A stretch of DNA of 64,000 bases from an uncultured Collinsella sp. (GCA_900541045.1 UQID01000004.1:49348-113347), one strand, 5' to 3'; counted from the first letter of the stretch, positions 25,821 through 34,215 are shown. Notes: generated by a model from the letters alone, not told the origin. Translations and numbers: made by a program.

Positions 25821-26319
25821 CCAGTTCCTCCCAGGTTACGCGGATTTTATCGAGCATTTCGGCGAGGTCCTCGCGCTCGTCGTGGGTGAGCGCGCTAAAG
25901 GCCTGTTTTCTAAAGCGGATGCGGGCCGCCTGGTCGATGCGGGCGTTTTCCCGGCCGGTTTCGGTCAGGCGAATGGTGAGTTGCCGTCGATCCTTGGGGT
26001 TACGGCTGCGTTCAATGAGGCCGTTGACCTCGAGCTTGGACAGGATTTCGGAAAGCGACCCCGGCTTGAGGTCAAAGTGCATGCCGAGTTCCTGCTGCGA
26101 CATCTCGCCGCCGGGCTGTTTGGCCAGCAGGCAGATAATGGGCGCCTTGCCGGACACGCCTCCGCCATGAAAATGCATGTAATGGCCGCAAAAGCCCAGG
26201 CCGCTCAGGATGCGCTTGGCGAGTTTGTCTTCGGCGCTGACCGCTTCGGGTATGTCTACCGGTTGCGACGGGTCACCGCCGGGCTCATGCGGACGAAGGT
26301 TAAGGGGTTCATCGCACAT
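25813..26319 (-). CDS. MarR-family regulator of the ABC exporter
   Basis: A 168-residue regulator whose central winged helix includes QQELGMHFDLKPGSLSEILSKLEVNGLIERSRNPKDRRQLTIRLTETG (a stretch of the family's helix-turn-helix and wing). The wing's DRRQ and the preceding helix are typical of MarR. The N-terminal 40 residues are Pro- and acidic-rich. It is the first gene of the exporter operon and probably represses it, releasing on binding a toxic ligand. AAGGAG lies about ten bases before the ATG at 26319. The ligand is unknown. Confidence 0.87.
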   Translation of the reverse strand: MCDEPLNLRPHEPGGDPSQPVDIPEAVSAEDKLAKRILSGLGFCGHYMHFHGGGVSGKAPIICLLAKQPGGEMSQQELGMHFDLKPGSLSEILSKLEVNGLIERSRNPKDRRQLTIRLTETGRENARIDQAARIRFRKQAFSALTHDEREDLAEMLDKIRVTWEELDD

Positions 26320-26340
26320 GAATTCGTATCGCTCCTTTCT

Positions 26341-26403
26341 TTAGTTAGGTAGTGGGATTGTTTTGTGCCTAACTAATCTAGGAGTGGACGACAGGAATGT
26401 CAA
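26341..26403 (-). promoter_or_regulatory. MarR operon promoter with overlapping operator
   Basis: On the minus strand TTGACA (26398-26403) and TAGATT (26375-26380) are separated by 17 bases, a near-ideal promoter. The palindrome TTAGTTAGG / CCTAACTAA (26341-26349 and 26368-26376) overlaps the -10 box and start site. This is the expected place for autorepression by the MarR protein. Confidence 0.65.
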
Positions 26404-26420
26404 GGTACCAAACTTATTAA

Positions 26421-26580
26421 GTTACGGCGTTTTGCCAAACGCCGTAACCGCTCGACGCTGCAAACCCGCCAGAGCGGCAATCTGCCTTTCAACTTCGGCG
26501 GCATGACCAGAAGGTCAATGCCGCCTTGTTTCAAGGCACCTTGCTCGCTCTGGCGGGTTTTCGCTGACTTCGCCAAAACA
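26421..26580 (+). ncRNA. Structured intergenic element, copy 1
   Basis: Hairpin GTTACGGCGTTT-TGCC-AAACGCCGTAAC (26421-26448) is followed by the conserved box CGACGCTGC. A long-range stem AAACCCGCCAGAGCG (26462-26476) pairs perfectly with 26546-26560. It encloses hairpin GGCGGCATGACC-AGAA-GGTC-A-ATGCCGCC (26497-26525) with one bulged A. Copies 2-4 share the plan with different but still complementary stems. The plus-strand copy lies about 240 bases before the pyridoxamine kinase gene. Confidence 0.65.
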
Positions 26581-26612
26581 TCGGCGTTGCCTTGATTCAA
26601 ACTTGCCAAAAG

Positions 26613-26695
26613 GTAGTCGTTGGGGGACGTTCTTGTTTGACTAGTCGTTTAAGAACGTCCCCAACGACTACTTGGGGACGGAGGAAAAGGGATCA
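26613..26695. repeat. GGGGACGTTCTT repeat, family B, paired copies
   Basis: GTAGTCGTTGGGGGACGTTC at 26613 onward and its near-exact reverse complement at 26651-26671 form a large hairpin. It is followed by GGGGACGGAGGAAAAGGGAT (from 26675), a sequence that reappears inside the M20 peptidase gene at 42072. Related single copies are at 37799, 43788 and 43830. Confidence 0.65.
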
Positions 26696-26820
26696 TTTTC
26701 CGAAACCTTTCCGCAACAATCTGCTCTTCGCACTGCTCGACTCCGCTCGCAACGTCCCCTGCGCTACACTTAGTTGCACTGTGGCGCCGCCGCGCCTCGC
26801 CCGACCCAAGGGGGACATTC

Positions 26821-27645
26821 ATGAAGAACACTCAGCTGCTGCTGATCAACGATATGTGCGGCTATGGCAAGGTCGCGCTTTCCGCCATGCTTCCGGTGCT
26901 GTCGCATATGGGCTACCGCATCCACAACCTGCCGACGGCGCTGGTGTCCGATACGCTCAACTATCCCAAGTTCTACATCCACGACACCACGGAGTACGTG
27001 CGTCAGAGTCTCGCCATCTGGGAGGAACTCGGCTTTGAGTTCGACGCCATCTCGACCGGCTTTATCGTGACCGAGGAAGAGACGCGTATCATTTCGGACT
27101 TCTGTCACCGCCGCGCGCAAAAGGGCACCAAGGTGTTCGTCGACCCCATCATGGGCGACAACGGTAAGCTCTACGCCGGCGTGCCCGAGTCCACGATTGG
27201 CCTTATGCGGCATCTACTGGAGTGCGCAGACTACGCGGTGCCCAACTATACCGAGGCGTGCCTGCTTGCCGATAGGCCTATCGCCGAGCAGATTACGCCC
27301 GATGAGGCCCGCGCTCTTGTGGACGCCGTGCGTGAGCTGGGTGCCAAGTCTGTGGTCATTACGAGCGCCGTAGTCAATGGCACGAACGCGGTTATCGGTT
27401 ACGACCATGTGGCGGGGGAGTACTTTACGATTCCCTTTGAGCTCATTCCGGTCTATTTCCCGGGCACGGGCGACACGTTCTCGGCGGTGCTCGTCGGCCG
27501 CGTGATGGCCGGTTGGAGCCTGCAGCGCGCAACGGCCGATGCCATGCGTGTGGTGGCTGAGCTTATCGAGCGCAATGCCGACCAGGAGGACAAGTCCGCC
27601 GGCCTGCCCATCGAGGCCTGCCTGGATGTGATTGACCATGAGTAG
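26821..27645 (+). CDS. Pyridoxamine/pyridoxal kinase, PdxY-like
   Basis: A 274-residue ribokinase-fold enzyme. The start LLINDMCGYGKVALSAMLPVL matches the substrate-binding beginning of PdxY/PdxK kinases, VDPIMGDNGKLY is the mid-protein nucleotide/metal motif, and FPGTGDTFSAVLVG carries the anionic hole and catalytic Asp. It would phosphorylate pyridoxal, pyridoxine or pyridoxamine to salvage vitamin B6. GGGGG lies six bases before the ATG. The next gene starts inside its last codons. A related hydroxymethylpyrimidine kinase role is less likely. Confidence 0.85.
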   Translation: MKNTQLLLINDMCGYGKVALSAMLPVLSHMGYRIHNLPTALVSDTLNYPKFYIHDTTEYVRQSLAIWEELGFEFDAISTGFIVTEEETRIISDFCHRRAQKGTKVFVDPIMGDNGKLYAGVPESTIGLMRHLLECADYAVPNYTEACLLADRPIAEQITPDEARALVDAVRELGAKSVVITSAVVNGTNAVIGYDHVAGEYFTIPFELIPVYFPGTGDTFSAVLVGRVMAGWSLQRATADAMRVVAELIERNADQEDKSAGLPIEACLDVIDHE

Positions 27646-27967
27646 CGCCGACGAGAGCGGTACCGAGGCAGCGGGCGAGAGCAAACCGCTCGGCGCTCCG
27701 CGCGGCAAGCGTCCGCGTATCCGCATTAGCTGCGTGGACCAGCTGGGGACGTGCCGCTGCCATCATGGCCACAAGCTGGGCGACGTCTTTGACTTCGACC
27801 GCGATCGCGGCAAGATGTGCACCATGGCCTGCCATGTGGGCTTTCCCTATATCGACATCCTGCGCTACGGCGGCACCGTGCCCGGCAACGAGCCCGGCAC
27901 GGCAAAGTTCTGTTGCCCCGAGGTCGATACGTTGAACGTCTGGCTTGCCGAGATCGTTGACGAGTAG
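27638..27967 (+). CDS. Cys-rich TIGR04076-like small protein
   Basis: A 109-residue protein with a charged, disordered-looking first 30 residues, then a compact domain with seven Cys residues, including TCRCHHGHKLGD, MCTMACHVGFPYIDILRYGG and FCCPEVD. This pattern matches what I recall of the TIGR04076 family, whose function is unknown; metal or cluster binding is a reasonable guess. It overlaps the pyridoxamine kinase gene by eight bases, which points to coupled translation. I am fairly sure it is real because of the overlap and conserved motifs. Confidence 0.75.
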   Translation: MSSADESGTEAAGESKPLGAPRGKRPRIRISCVDQLGTCRCHHGHKLGDVFDFDRDRGKMCTMACHVGFPYIDILRYGGTVPGNEPGTAKFCCPEVDTLNVWLAEIVDE

Positions 27968-27975
27968 TCGAGCGC

Positions 27976-28008
27976 AATGTGTCAAAGGGACAGCCCCTTT
28001 GACACATT
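27976..28008. repeat. REP-like palindrome, family A variant
   Basis: AATGTGTCAAAGGG pairs with CCCTTTGACACATT. The inner AAAGGG is constant but the outer triplet is GTC where other copies have GAC, and the opposite arm changes to match. Confidence 0.7.
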
Positions 28009-28033
28009 CGCCGGTGGCGCCCCTTCTTTTGCT

Positions 28034-28131
28034 TATAATCTCAAATCTCTGCATTTCATCCGATTTTAGGTTCTAAAAATCCTGCATTTCATCGATAATC
28101 AAGCATATAAAACTTTGCATTTCATTCGATG
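28034..28131 (+). promoter_or_regulatory. TATAAT box followed by three iterons with 33-base period
   Basis: TATAAT lies at 28034-28039. TGCATTTCATCCGAT, TGCATTTCATCGAT and TGCATTTCATTCGAT then begin at 28050, 28083 and 28116, so successive copies are exactly 33 bases (about three helical turns) apart. They fill the leader of the DUF4143 ATPase gene and would present one face to a protein. Confidence 0.55.
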
Positions 28132-28149
28132 ACACCGAGGGGAGAGCCT

Positions 28150-29511
28150 ATGCTGCGCAGGAAAATAGCGGCAGAGCTGGAGCGTTGGCTGAAGTCTTCC
28201 GAGCAAAAGGCCTTGTTCATTACGGGTTCTCGCCAGATTGGCAAAAGCTATTCGATTCGCGCATTTGGCAAAGCCAACCATGCAACCTACATCGAGCTTA
28301 ACCTCATGGAAAACCGCCAGGCAAAAGATGCTCTTCTCGAGGCGCGGGATGCCGATGATTTCATCAGCAGGGTGACGCTTCTTTCGGGAAAGTCGATTGC
28401 GCCAGGCAAAACGCTCGTGTTTATCGATGAGGTCCAAGAGGCCCCCGACATCATGACGATGGCAAAGTTCCTTGTTGAGGACGGGAGGTGCCGTTGGGCG
28501 TTTTCGGGGTCAATGCTCGGGACCCAGTTCAAGGGCGTCAGGTCCTATCCCGTGGGGTATGTCCACGAGCTTAGGATGTTCCCGCTCGATTTTGAGGAGT
28601 TTTGCTGGGCAATCGGGGTGAGCGAGGGGGCTCGCCAAACGATACATGACGCGTGTACCAGCGAGAGGCCCGTTCCCGATTACATTCATGACGCGATGAT
28701 GGCAAACTTCAGGACCTATACCGTTGTCGGCGGAATGCCGGAGGTTGTGCAGCGTTTCCTTGACACGCAGGGCGACCTTGCCTCTGTTCGTCAGCTACAG
28801 TCAGAGCTCAACGAACAGTACCGGCGGGATATCTCCAAGTATGCAAGCGGGCGAGCCCTTCAGGCGCAGAGCATCTACGATCAGCTCCCTATTATGCTCG
28901 AGGGCGAAAACAAGCGCTTCGTGCTCAATTCCATTGACCCCAAGGCTCACTACGAGAAGTATCAGCGAGATTTTGTATGGCTTGTCGATGCCGGCGTTGC
29001 TCTCAAAGCCGATATCGTAACCGAGCCAAAATCGCCCCTGCTCAAGACGGCGCGGCCATCGCAGTTCAAGCTATATCAATCGGATACGGGCATGTTGATG
29101 GCGCGCTACCCCGTTGGAGTCGCCCAAGCGGCGTATCTTGATAGCAAGGAGCCCAATCTGGGCGGCATTTACGAAAACGTGGTGGCCCAGCAGCTGGCTG
29201 CCCAAAATCACCAGCTTTACTACTATCAGACAAAAAAGCGCGGTGAAGTGGACTTTGTGGTCGATGGACCGGATGGGACGGCTGTTCCGATCGAGGTTAA
29301 ATCGGGCTCCTATTACCACGCGCACGCTGCGCTCGGTCATGTGCTTGATACGGCTGAATATGGCGTAAGGCTCGGGATTGTTTTCTCGAGAGGCAACGTT
29401 GAGCGCAACGGAGCGGTTCTCTATTTGCCGCTATATGCGACCTGGGCCCTTTCGGATGTTCTGGGCGACTCCTGCGCCGAGGGGATAAAGCTGGAGGTCA
29501 AGCCGGTCTAG
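28150..29511 (+). CDS. AAA-type ATPase with C-terminal DUF4143
   Basis: A 453-residue protein. Walker A is ITGSRQIGKSYSI near residue 25, Walker B is LVFIDEVQEAP near 95, and a C-terminal DUF4143 nuclease-like region contains GEVDFVVDGPDGTAVPIEVKSG, with the D..E.K pattern of PD-(D/E)xK enzymes. Members are common in gut bacteria and archaea and their job is not established. GGGGAGAG precedes the ATG at 28150, which decides against the in-frame ATG at 28129. The gene has lower GC and more mixed codons than its neighbours, and carries iterons in its leader, so it may be acquired. Confidence 0.85.
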   Translation: MLRRKIAAELERWLKSSEQKALFITGSRQIGKSYSIRAFGKANHATYIELNLMENRQAKDALLEARDADDFISRVTLLSGKSIAPGKTLVFIDEVQEAPDIMTMAKFLVEDGRCRWAFSGSMLGTQFKGVRSYPVGYVHELRMFPLDFEEFCWAIGVSEGARQTIHDACTSERPVPDYIHDAMMANFRTYTVVGGMPEVVQRFLDTQGDLASVRQLQSELNEQYRRDISKYASGRALQAQSIYDQLPIMLEGENKRFVLNSIDPKAHYEKYQRDFVWLVDAGVALKADIVTEPKSPLLKTARPSQFKLYQSDTGMLMARYPVGVAQAAYLDSKEPNLGGIYENVVAQQLAAQNHQLYYYQTKKRGEVDFVVDGPDGTAVPIEVKSGSYYHAHAALGHVLDTAEYGVRLGIVFSRGNVERNGAVLYLPLYATWALSDVLGDSCAEGIKLEVKPV

Positions 29512-29523
29512 GGCTAGTCCCGG

Positions 29524-29554
29524 ATGCGACAAAGGGACAGTCCCTTTGTCGCAT
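29524..29554. repeat. REP-like palindrome, family A
   Basis: ATGCGACAAAGGGA and TCCCTTTGTCGCAT pair perfectly around three bases, the same sequence as at 10031 apart from the centre. It lies between the convergent ATPase and phosphatase genes. Confidence 0.75.
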
Positions 29555-29605
29555 TCATGAGCGTGGATTTTCTCCCGTTTAGGTGCGGTTCGTGCGCCCA
29601 CGAAC

Positions 29606-30052
29606 CTACAGCTGCTCGAGCATGGCGGTGCAGCCGGCGATCACGTCGCGGTAGGTGGCATCGAAATTGCCGGTGTACCAGGGATCGGCCACGTCGCCGG
29701 GGCGATCAGTCCAATCGAGCAAGCGCGTAATCTTGCCGTCGGGGTCGTCGCCAAAGATGCGACGCAGGCCACGCGCGTTCTCAGCATCCATATAGACAAT
29801 ATGGTCCCAGTCGCCATACTCCGCGCGACGCACCTGGCGGGCACGGTGCGCGACGACGGGAATCCCGACTTCGCGCAGCTTGGCGACCGTGCCATGATGC
29901 GGCGGGTTGCCAATCTCCTCGGTCGAGGTCGCAGCGGAATCGATGACAAATTCGCCCTCGCGCCCGGCGCGGCGCACCAACTCGGTAAACACCGACTCAG
30001 CCAACGTCGAGCGACAGATGTTGCCATGGCAGATAAACAGTACGCGTTGCAT
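29606..30052 (-). CDS. Low-molecular-weight protein-tyrosine phosphatase
   Basis: A 148-residue LMW-PTP. The P-loop is CHGNICRS with Cys8 and Arg14 at the N terminus, and the general acid Asp lies in VADPWYTG near residue 120. It dephosphorylates Tyr-phosphorylated proteins. The ATG at 30052 is the natural family start; AAAGG lies about ten bases upstream. No cognate tyrosine kinase is visible nearby. It is a single-gene unit, convergent with the DUF4143 ATPase gene. Confidence 0.92.
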   Translation of the reverse strand: MQRVLFICHGNICRSTLAESVFTELVRRAGREGEFVIDSAATSTEEIGNPPHHGTVAKLREVGIPVVAHRARQVRRAEYGDWDHIVYMDAENARGLRRIFGDDPDGKITRLLDWTDRPGDVADPWYTGNFDATYRDVIAGCTAMLEQL

Positions 30053-30112
30053 AGAACGATACCTTTCATATAGAAGGCTGCTAAAGAGTCGAAGCCGGGC
30101 GCATGCCAAGTT

Positions 30113-30862
30113 TTATTTCTTCGCCAGTTTGAAGTAGCGCTCAAATATCAATTCGAAAACGTAATAGAACATCAATCGACTGTCGAGGTCCATGCTGCCC
30201 AAGCGGATTTCTTTTTGCACGGTGTAGATAGGGTAGTCGGCTAGTTTCGAGAGAGAATTTCGAGAAAAGCCGGTGAGCGTGACGACCTTGCATCCGCGCG
30301 TTTTGGCTATCGATGTGGCGTCAATAGACACCTGCGTCTCGCCGCTTACGGAAACGCTGAAGACCAGGTCGTTTTTGCCGAGGAGTTCTGCGTAATGCCT
30401 CATGACGTGGCGTTCACTGAGCGTGTCGGTATTCTTGCCCATTATTTTGAGCTTTTCAGCCATCTCAAGGCACGGGTACTTCGAAAAGCCCGAGCAGAAG
30501 AACACGATATGCGAGGCGTCCTGGATAAGACTCACGACCGAATCGATGACCCGGTCGTTAAGCAAATCTTTGGTCTGTACGAGCTGGGTATCAAGAGGAA
30601 GTGCCTCGATAGTGAATCGATTGCGGTCGAGCGAGGCGGAATACGATTGTTTGAGCTCTGTAAACCCCGAGAAGCCAAGCTTGTGGGCAAGCCTGACGAT
30701 TGTATTGGGAGCGACGAAGAACCGTTCAGCAACGCTCTTAAGCGTGATATCGTCAATATCATCACGCAGCTCGATGATGTAGCGCATGATCTCGCCTTCG
30801 AGATCGTTGAGCTTGCTCTCGCCAACTCGCACATGATCATAAAAAGATTCTTGATCTTTCAT
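30113..30862 (-). CDS. RpiR/MurR-family sugar-phosphate-responsive regulator
   Basis: A 249-residue regulator. The N-terminal RpiR helix-turn-helix domain (about 1-77) includes LKSVAERFFVAPNTIVRLAHKLGF. A SIS sugar-isomerase domain (about 105-240) contains SGFSKYPC and VSVSGETQ, which bind phosphosugars. It is divergent from the GH4 gene and so is the probable regulator of the alpha-glucoside genes. The ATG at 30862 gives the usual N terminus, with GAGGGG 11 bases upstream; a slightly upstream start cannot be excluded. Whether it activates or represses is not visible. Confidence 0.85.
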   Translation of the reverse strand: MKDQESFYDHVRVGESKLNDLEGEIMRYIIELRDDIDDITLKSVAERFFVAPNTIVRLAHKLGFSGFTELKQSYSASLDRNRFTIEALPLDTQLVQTKDLLNDRVIDSVVSLIQDASHIVFFCSGFSKYPCLEMAEKLKIMGKNTDTLSERHVMRHYAELLGKNDLVFSVSVSGETQVSIDATSIAKTRGCKVVTLTGFSRNSLSKLADYPIYTVQKEIRLGSMDLDSRLMFYYVFELIFERYFKLAKK

Positions 30863-31160
30863 AAGATGTTTCAGCCCCTCGCACCTCGTCGTATATATGG
30901 TACCGCTTTGTGTTGCCAGGTGAGAAATCGGTAATCGGTCAAGATTGCCTATTGCCCATGAACTGGGCAAACGTGCGTGTCTGCCTACACATATCTGTGT
31001 TGTGAGCGAAATCATGTGTCCCCGTTTCGCATTGGCCCACACGGAGACTCTCAGATGACCTCATGTCGCAAAATATCAATCGAAACGAAGCAAGCCGAGG
31101 ACAACCGCGGAGCCCAAGGTCTTCGAGAACACCGATCAGCCAACCCTGGAAGGACGGAAC

Positions 31161-32486
31161 ATGAAGGATAAGCTCAATATTGTGATCGTTGGCGGCGGCT
31201 CCACGTGGTGCCCTGGCATTCTTAAAGCCCTGACCAAGCACATGGACATTCTGCCGCTGAACCGCGTGATGCTCTATGACATCGATGCCGAGCGTCAGCG
31301 TCCGATCGGCGAGTTTGGCAAGATCCTCTTCGCCGAGGAGGAGCCCGGTGTGGAGTTTGGTTACACCACCGATAAGGACGAGGCTTACACCGACGTCGAC
31401 TTTGTGCTCTGCCAGATTCGTACCGGCGGCTACGAGATGCGTAGCAAGGACGAGAAGATTCCGCTGCATATGGGAATCATCGGTCAGGAAACGGTGGGCC
31501 CTGGCGGCATGGCTTACGGTATGCGCTCCATGCATGACATGGTTGAGATCGTCAACGACGTTCGCGCTCATAGCCCGGAGGCGTGGATTATCAACTACAC
31601 CAACCCGGCTGCTATTGTGGCATATGGTCTCGAGCGCGTCCTGCCCGATGAGCATCGCGTCCTCAACATCTGCGATCAGCCCGTCAACCTCATGCGCTCT
31701 TACGGTCGCCTGCTCGGTCGCGATATGAGCAAGACGGAGCCCGTGTACTTTGGTCTCAATCACTTCGGTTGGTTCAAGCACATCTACGATGAAGAGGGCC
31801 ATGACCTCGTCCCGCAGATTAAGGAACACACGGAGAAGAACGGCTTCCTTCCTGCCGATGCCGAGCAGCGTGACCAGTCCTGGCTTGATACCTACGCCAT
31901 GGTCAAGGACATGCTCGAGGACTTCCCCGACTATCTGCCCAACACTTATCTGCAGTACTATCTGTATCCCGAGTACAAGGTCGCTCACCTCGACCCCAAC
32001 TACACTCGTTCCGACGAGGTCATCAACGGTCGTGAGAAGCGCGTGTTCGCCGAGTGCGAGCGTGTTGCCAAAGTCGGCACCGCAAAGAACTCCTCGGTTG
32101 TGCAGAACGATGCTCATGGCGATATGATCGTGGAAATCACCTCGGCCATTTATCGCAACACCAACAAGACCTTCATTGTCATGGTTCCCAACAACGGGAT
32201 TATCGAGGGCATGCCCGATGACGCCATGGTCGAGGTTGCGGCGAGCGTTGGCTCCAATGGCCCGCATCCCTACGCTGTCGGTAAGATCGGCACCTTCTAT
32301 CGCGGCCTTATGGAGAACCAGTACGCCTATGAGCGTCTGACTGTTGAGGCTTGGATGGAGGGCTCCTACGAGAAGGCCCTGCAGGCACTCACGCTTAATC
32401 GTCTGGTCGGTGACGCAAAGAAGGCGCGTAAGGTGCTCGATAAGCTCATCGAGGCCAATAAGGATTACTGGCCGGAGCTTAAGTAG
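31161..32486 (+). CDS. GH4 family 6-phospho-alpha-glucosidase
   Basis: A 441-residue NAD+- and Mn2+-dependent glycosidase of family GH4. The nucleotide motif is VIVGGGSTWCPG at 7-18. NYTNPAAIVAYG, LNICDQPVNL and FGLNHFGWF follow, carrying the metal-binding Cys and His. The ICD form of the metal motif resembles 6-phospho-alpha-glucosidases such as B. subtilis MalA more than beta-specific CelF. It would hydrolyse phosphorylated alpha-glucosides delivered by the PTS encoded 82 bases downstream. GGAAGGA lies before the ATG. The alpha call is inference from one motif. Confidence 0.88.
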   Translation: MKDKLNIVIVGGGSTWCPGILKALTKHMDILPLNRVMLYDIDAERQRPIGEFGKILFAEEEPGVEFGYTTDKDEAYTDVDFVLCQIRTGGYEMRSKDEKIPLHMGIIGQETVGPGGMAYGMRSMHDMVEIVNDVRAHSPEAWIINYTNPAAIVAYGLERVLPDEHRVLNICDQPVNLMRSYGRLLGRDMSKTEPVYFGLNHFGWFKHIYDEEGHDLVPQIKEHTEKNGFLPADAEQRDQSWLDTYAMVKDMLEDFPDYLPNTYLQYYLYPEYKVAHLDPNYTRSDEVINGREKRVFAECERVAKVGTAKNSSVVQNDAHGDMIVEITSAIYRNTNKTFIVMVPNNGIIEGMPDDAMVEVAASVGSNGPHPYAVGKIGTFYRGLMENQYAYERLTVEAWMEGSYEKALQALTLNRLVGDAKKARKVLDKLIEANKDYWPELK

Positions 32487-32515
32487 CTAGTTCTACAGTG
32501 CATGATAACTGTTAT

Positions 32516-32546
32516 GGGGCGTGTGGATTGTAGAGCTGCACGCCCC
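32516..32546 (+). terminator. Hairpin between GH4 and PTS genes
   Basis: GGGGCGTG (32516-32523) pairs with CACGCCCC (32539-32546) and is followed by GTTTCTTT. It is a weak terminator or a processing site that could give the enzyme and transporter different transcript levels. Confidence 0.4.
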
Positions 32547-32568
32547 GTTTCTTTAAGAGGGGTATCCC

Positions 32569-34131
32569 ATGAACAAAGATGAGCTGCTGGCAAAGTTCCA
32601 GCGCCTGGGCAAAGTCCTCATGACGCCTGTCCTGATCCTGCCAATCGCCGGTATCCTTCAGGGCTTTGGTAATGCCTTTACCAGCCCCACCCTTACGGCA
32701 GCTGTTCCCTGGCTTGCTGCTCCGGGCTTTGCGATTTTCTTTTCGATTCTTAAGGCCGCAGCCGGCATCGTTATGAACAACATCCCGGTTATCTTCTCGA
32801 TTTGTCTCGCCTATGGCTTCGCCAAGTCCGAGAAGGCTACCGCGGCGCTTTGTGGCTTTTTGGGCTACATGTGCATGAACTCCGTGATGGGCACGTTCCT
32901 TACGGCGACTGGCGTTATCGATCCCGCGAATCTTACGACGGGCCAGAGCACGATCCTCGGTATCACCACGCTCGACACTGGCGTTATCGGCGGTCTTCTG
33001 GTTGGTGCAATCGTCGCATGGTTGCATAACCGTTACTACAAGATTGAGCTGCCCGCCGTGTTCTCCATCTTCAACGGCACACGCTTTATCCCGGCGGTAA
33101 CGCTGCTCTCATGCAGTGTCCTCGCATTGGCCATGTCCTTTGTTTTCCCGTTTATTCAGAACGCTCTCGGTGCGCTGTCCGAGTTCATCAAGACCACGGG
33201 TGCCTTTGGTGCATTTGTCTACGGCGCCGGCGAGCGCATGCTTCTGCCTTTTGGCCTGCATCACTTTGTCTATTTGCCGTTCTTCTTCACGTCGCTCGGT
33301 GGCGTCGAGACCATCGACGGCCAGACCGTTCAGGGCGCTATCAATATCTACAACGCGATCCTGGGCTCTCCCAGCACGCCGTTTAACATCGAGGTCAGCC
33401 GTTTTGTCATGAACGGCAAGGTTATCTTCGCCATGTTCGGCCTGCCCGGCGCTGCACTCGCCTTCTACAAGACGGCGCTTCCCAAGAACAAGAAGAAGAC
33501 CGCAGCGCTCATGATCGCCATCGTGGTGCCTTGCATCCTCTCCGGCATTACCGAGCCGCTCGAGTACTCCTTCCTGTTTATCGCGCCCATCCTCTACGTG
33601 TTCCACGCTCTCATGGCTGGTCTTGCCTATGCGCTGACCTATATCCTGCAGTTCAACGTGGCTGGCTCCGCATCCTTTGGCGGCCCGCTCTTGTCGTTGA
33701 TTTTTAACGGCATTATGGGTGCAGCCAAGGGCTCCAACTGGCAGGTTATCCTGTTCCTCGGCCCCATCTACTTCGTGGTGTACTACTTCGTCTTCAAGTT
33801 CATCATTCTTAAGAAGGGCCTTAAGACCCCCGGCCGCGAGGAAGAGTCTGACGATGAGGCCGAAAAGGCTCCCAAGACCGTGATCAGCGACCTCATTCCC
33901 GCCATCGTTGAGGCAGTGGGCGGCGACAACAATATTAAGTCTGTCGAGGCCTGCTTCACCCGTCTGCGCATCCAGCTCAATGACTGTGACAAGGTGGTTG
34001 ATGACGCCGAGTTTACCGAAAAGCTCGAAGCGCGTGGCATCGTGCACGTTAACGGCGGCGTGCAGATTGTCTACGGCAACATGGCATCTAACTACGCAAC
34101 TCAGATGCGCGAGCTGCTGGGCATGGAATAA
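32569..34131 (+). CDS. PTS EIICB transporter, alpha-glucoside type
   Basis: A 520-residue fused permease. The EIIC domain (about 1-425) has roughly ten hydrophobic segments with GFAKSEKATAALCGFLGY and the LPFGLHHFVYLPFF loop. The EIIB domain (about 445-520) carries the phospho-acceptor Cys462 in EACFTRLR. It imports and phosphorylates a glucoside or maltose-type sugar for the GH4 enzyme. No EIIA domain is attached or encoded nearby, so a general EIIA(Glc) elsewhere must feed it. AAGAGGGG precedes the ATG. Confidence 0.9.
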   Translation: MNKDELLAKFQRLGKVLMTPVLILPIAGILQGFGNAFTSPTLTAAVPWLAAPGFAIFFSILKAAAGIVMNNIPVIFSICLAYGFAKSEKATAALCGFLGYMCMNSVMGTFLTATGVIDPANLTTGQSTILGITTLDTGVIGGLLVGAIVAWLHNRYYKIELPAVFSIFNGTRFIPAVTLLSCSVLALAMSFVFPFIQNALGALSEFIKTTGAFGAFVYGAGERMLLPFGLHHFVYLPFFFTSLGGVETIDGQTVQGAINIYNAILGSPSTPFNIEVSRFVMNGKVIFAMFGLPGAALAFYKTALPKNKKKTAALMIAIVVPCILSGITEPLEYSFLFIAPILYVFHALMAGLAYALTYILQFNVAGSASFGGPLLSLIFNGIMGAAKGSNWQVILFLGPIYFVVYYFVFKFIILKKGLKTPGREEESDDEAEKAPKTVISDLIPAIVEAVGGDNNIKSVEACFTRLRIQLNDCDKVVDDAEFTEKLEARGIVHVNGGVQIVYGNMASNYATQMRELLGME

Positions 34132-34161
34132 ACGCTCCACATATCTATAAAATCCGGTACA

Positions 34162-34198
34162 AAAAGCGGCGGCAGACAATGCGTCTGCCGCCGCTTTT
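34162..34198 (+). terminator. Terminator after the PTS gene
   Basis: AAAAGCGGCGGCAGAC (34162-34177) pairs perfectly with 34183-34198 and ends in TTTT. The A/T ends could also stop transcription from the convergent MFS gene. Confidence 0.8.
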
Positions 34199-34215
34199 GA
34201 GTTGCCCCGCGCGCA

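Noticed and set aside
28050..28131. CRISPR-like array
   Set aside because: Only three short, imperfect units; no cas genes; the units are 14-15 bases, too short for CRISPR repeats.
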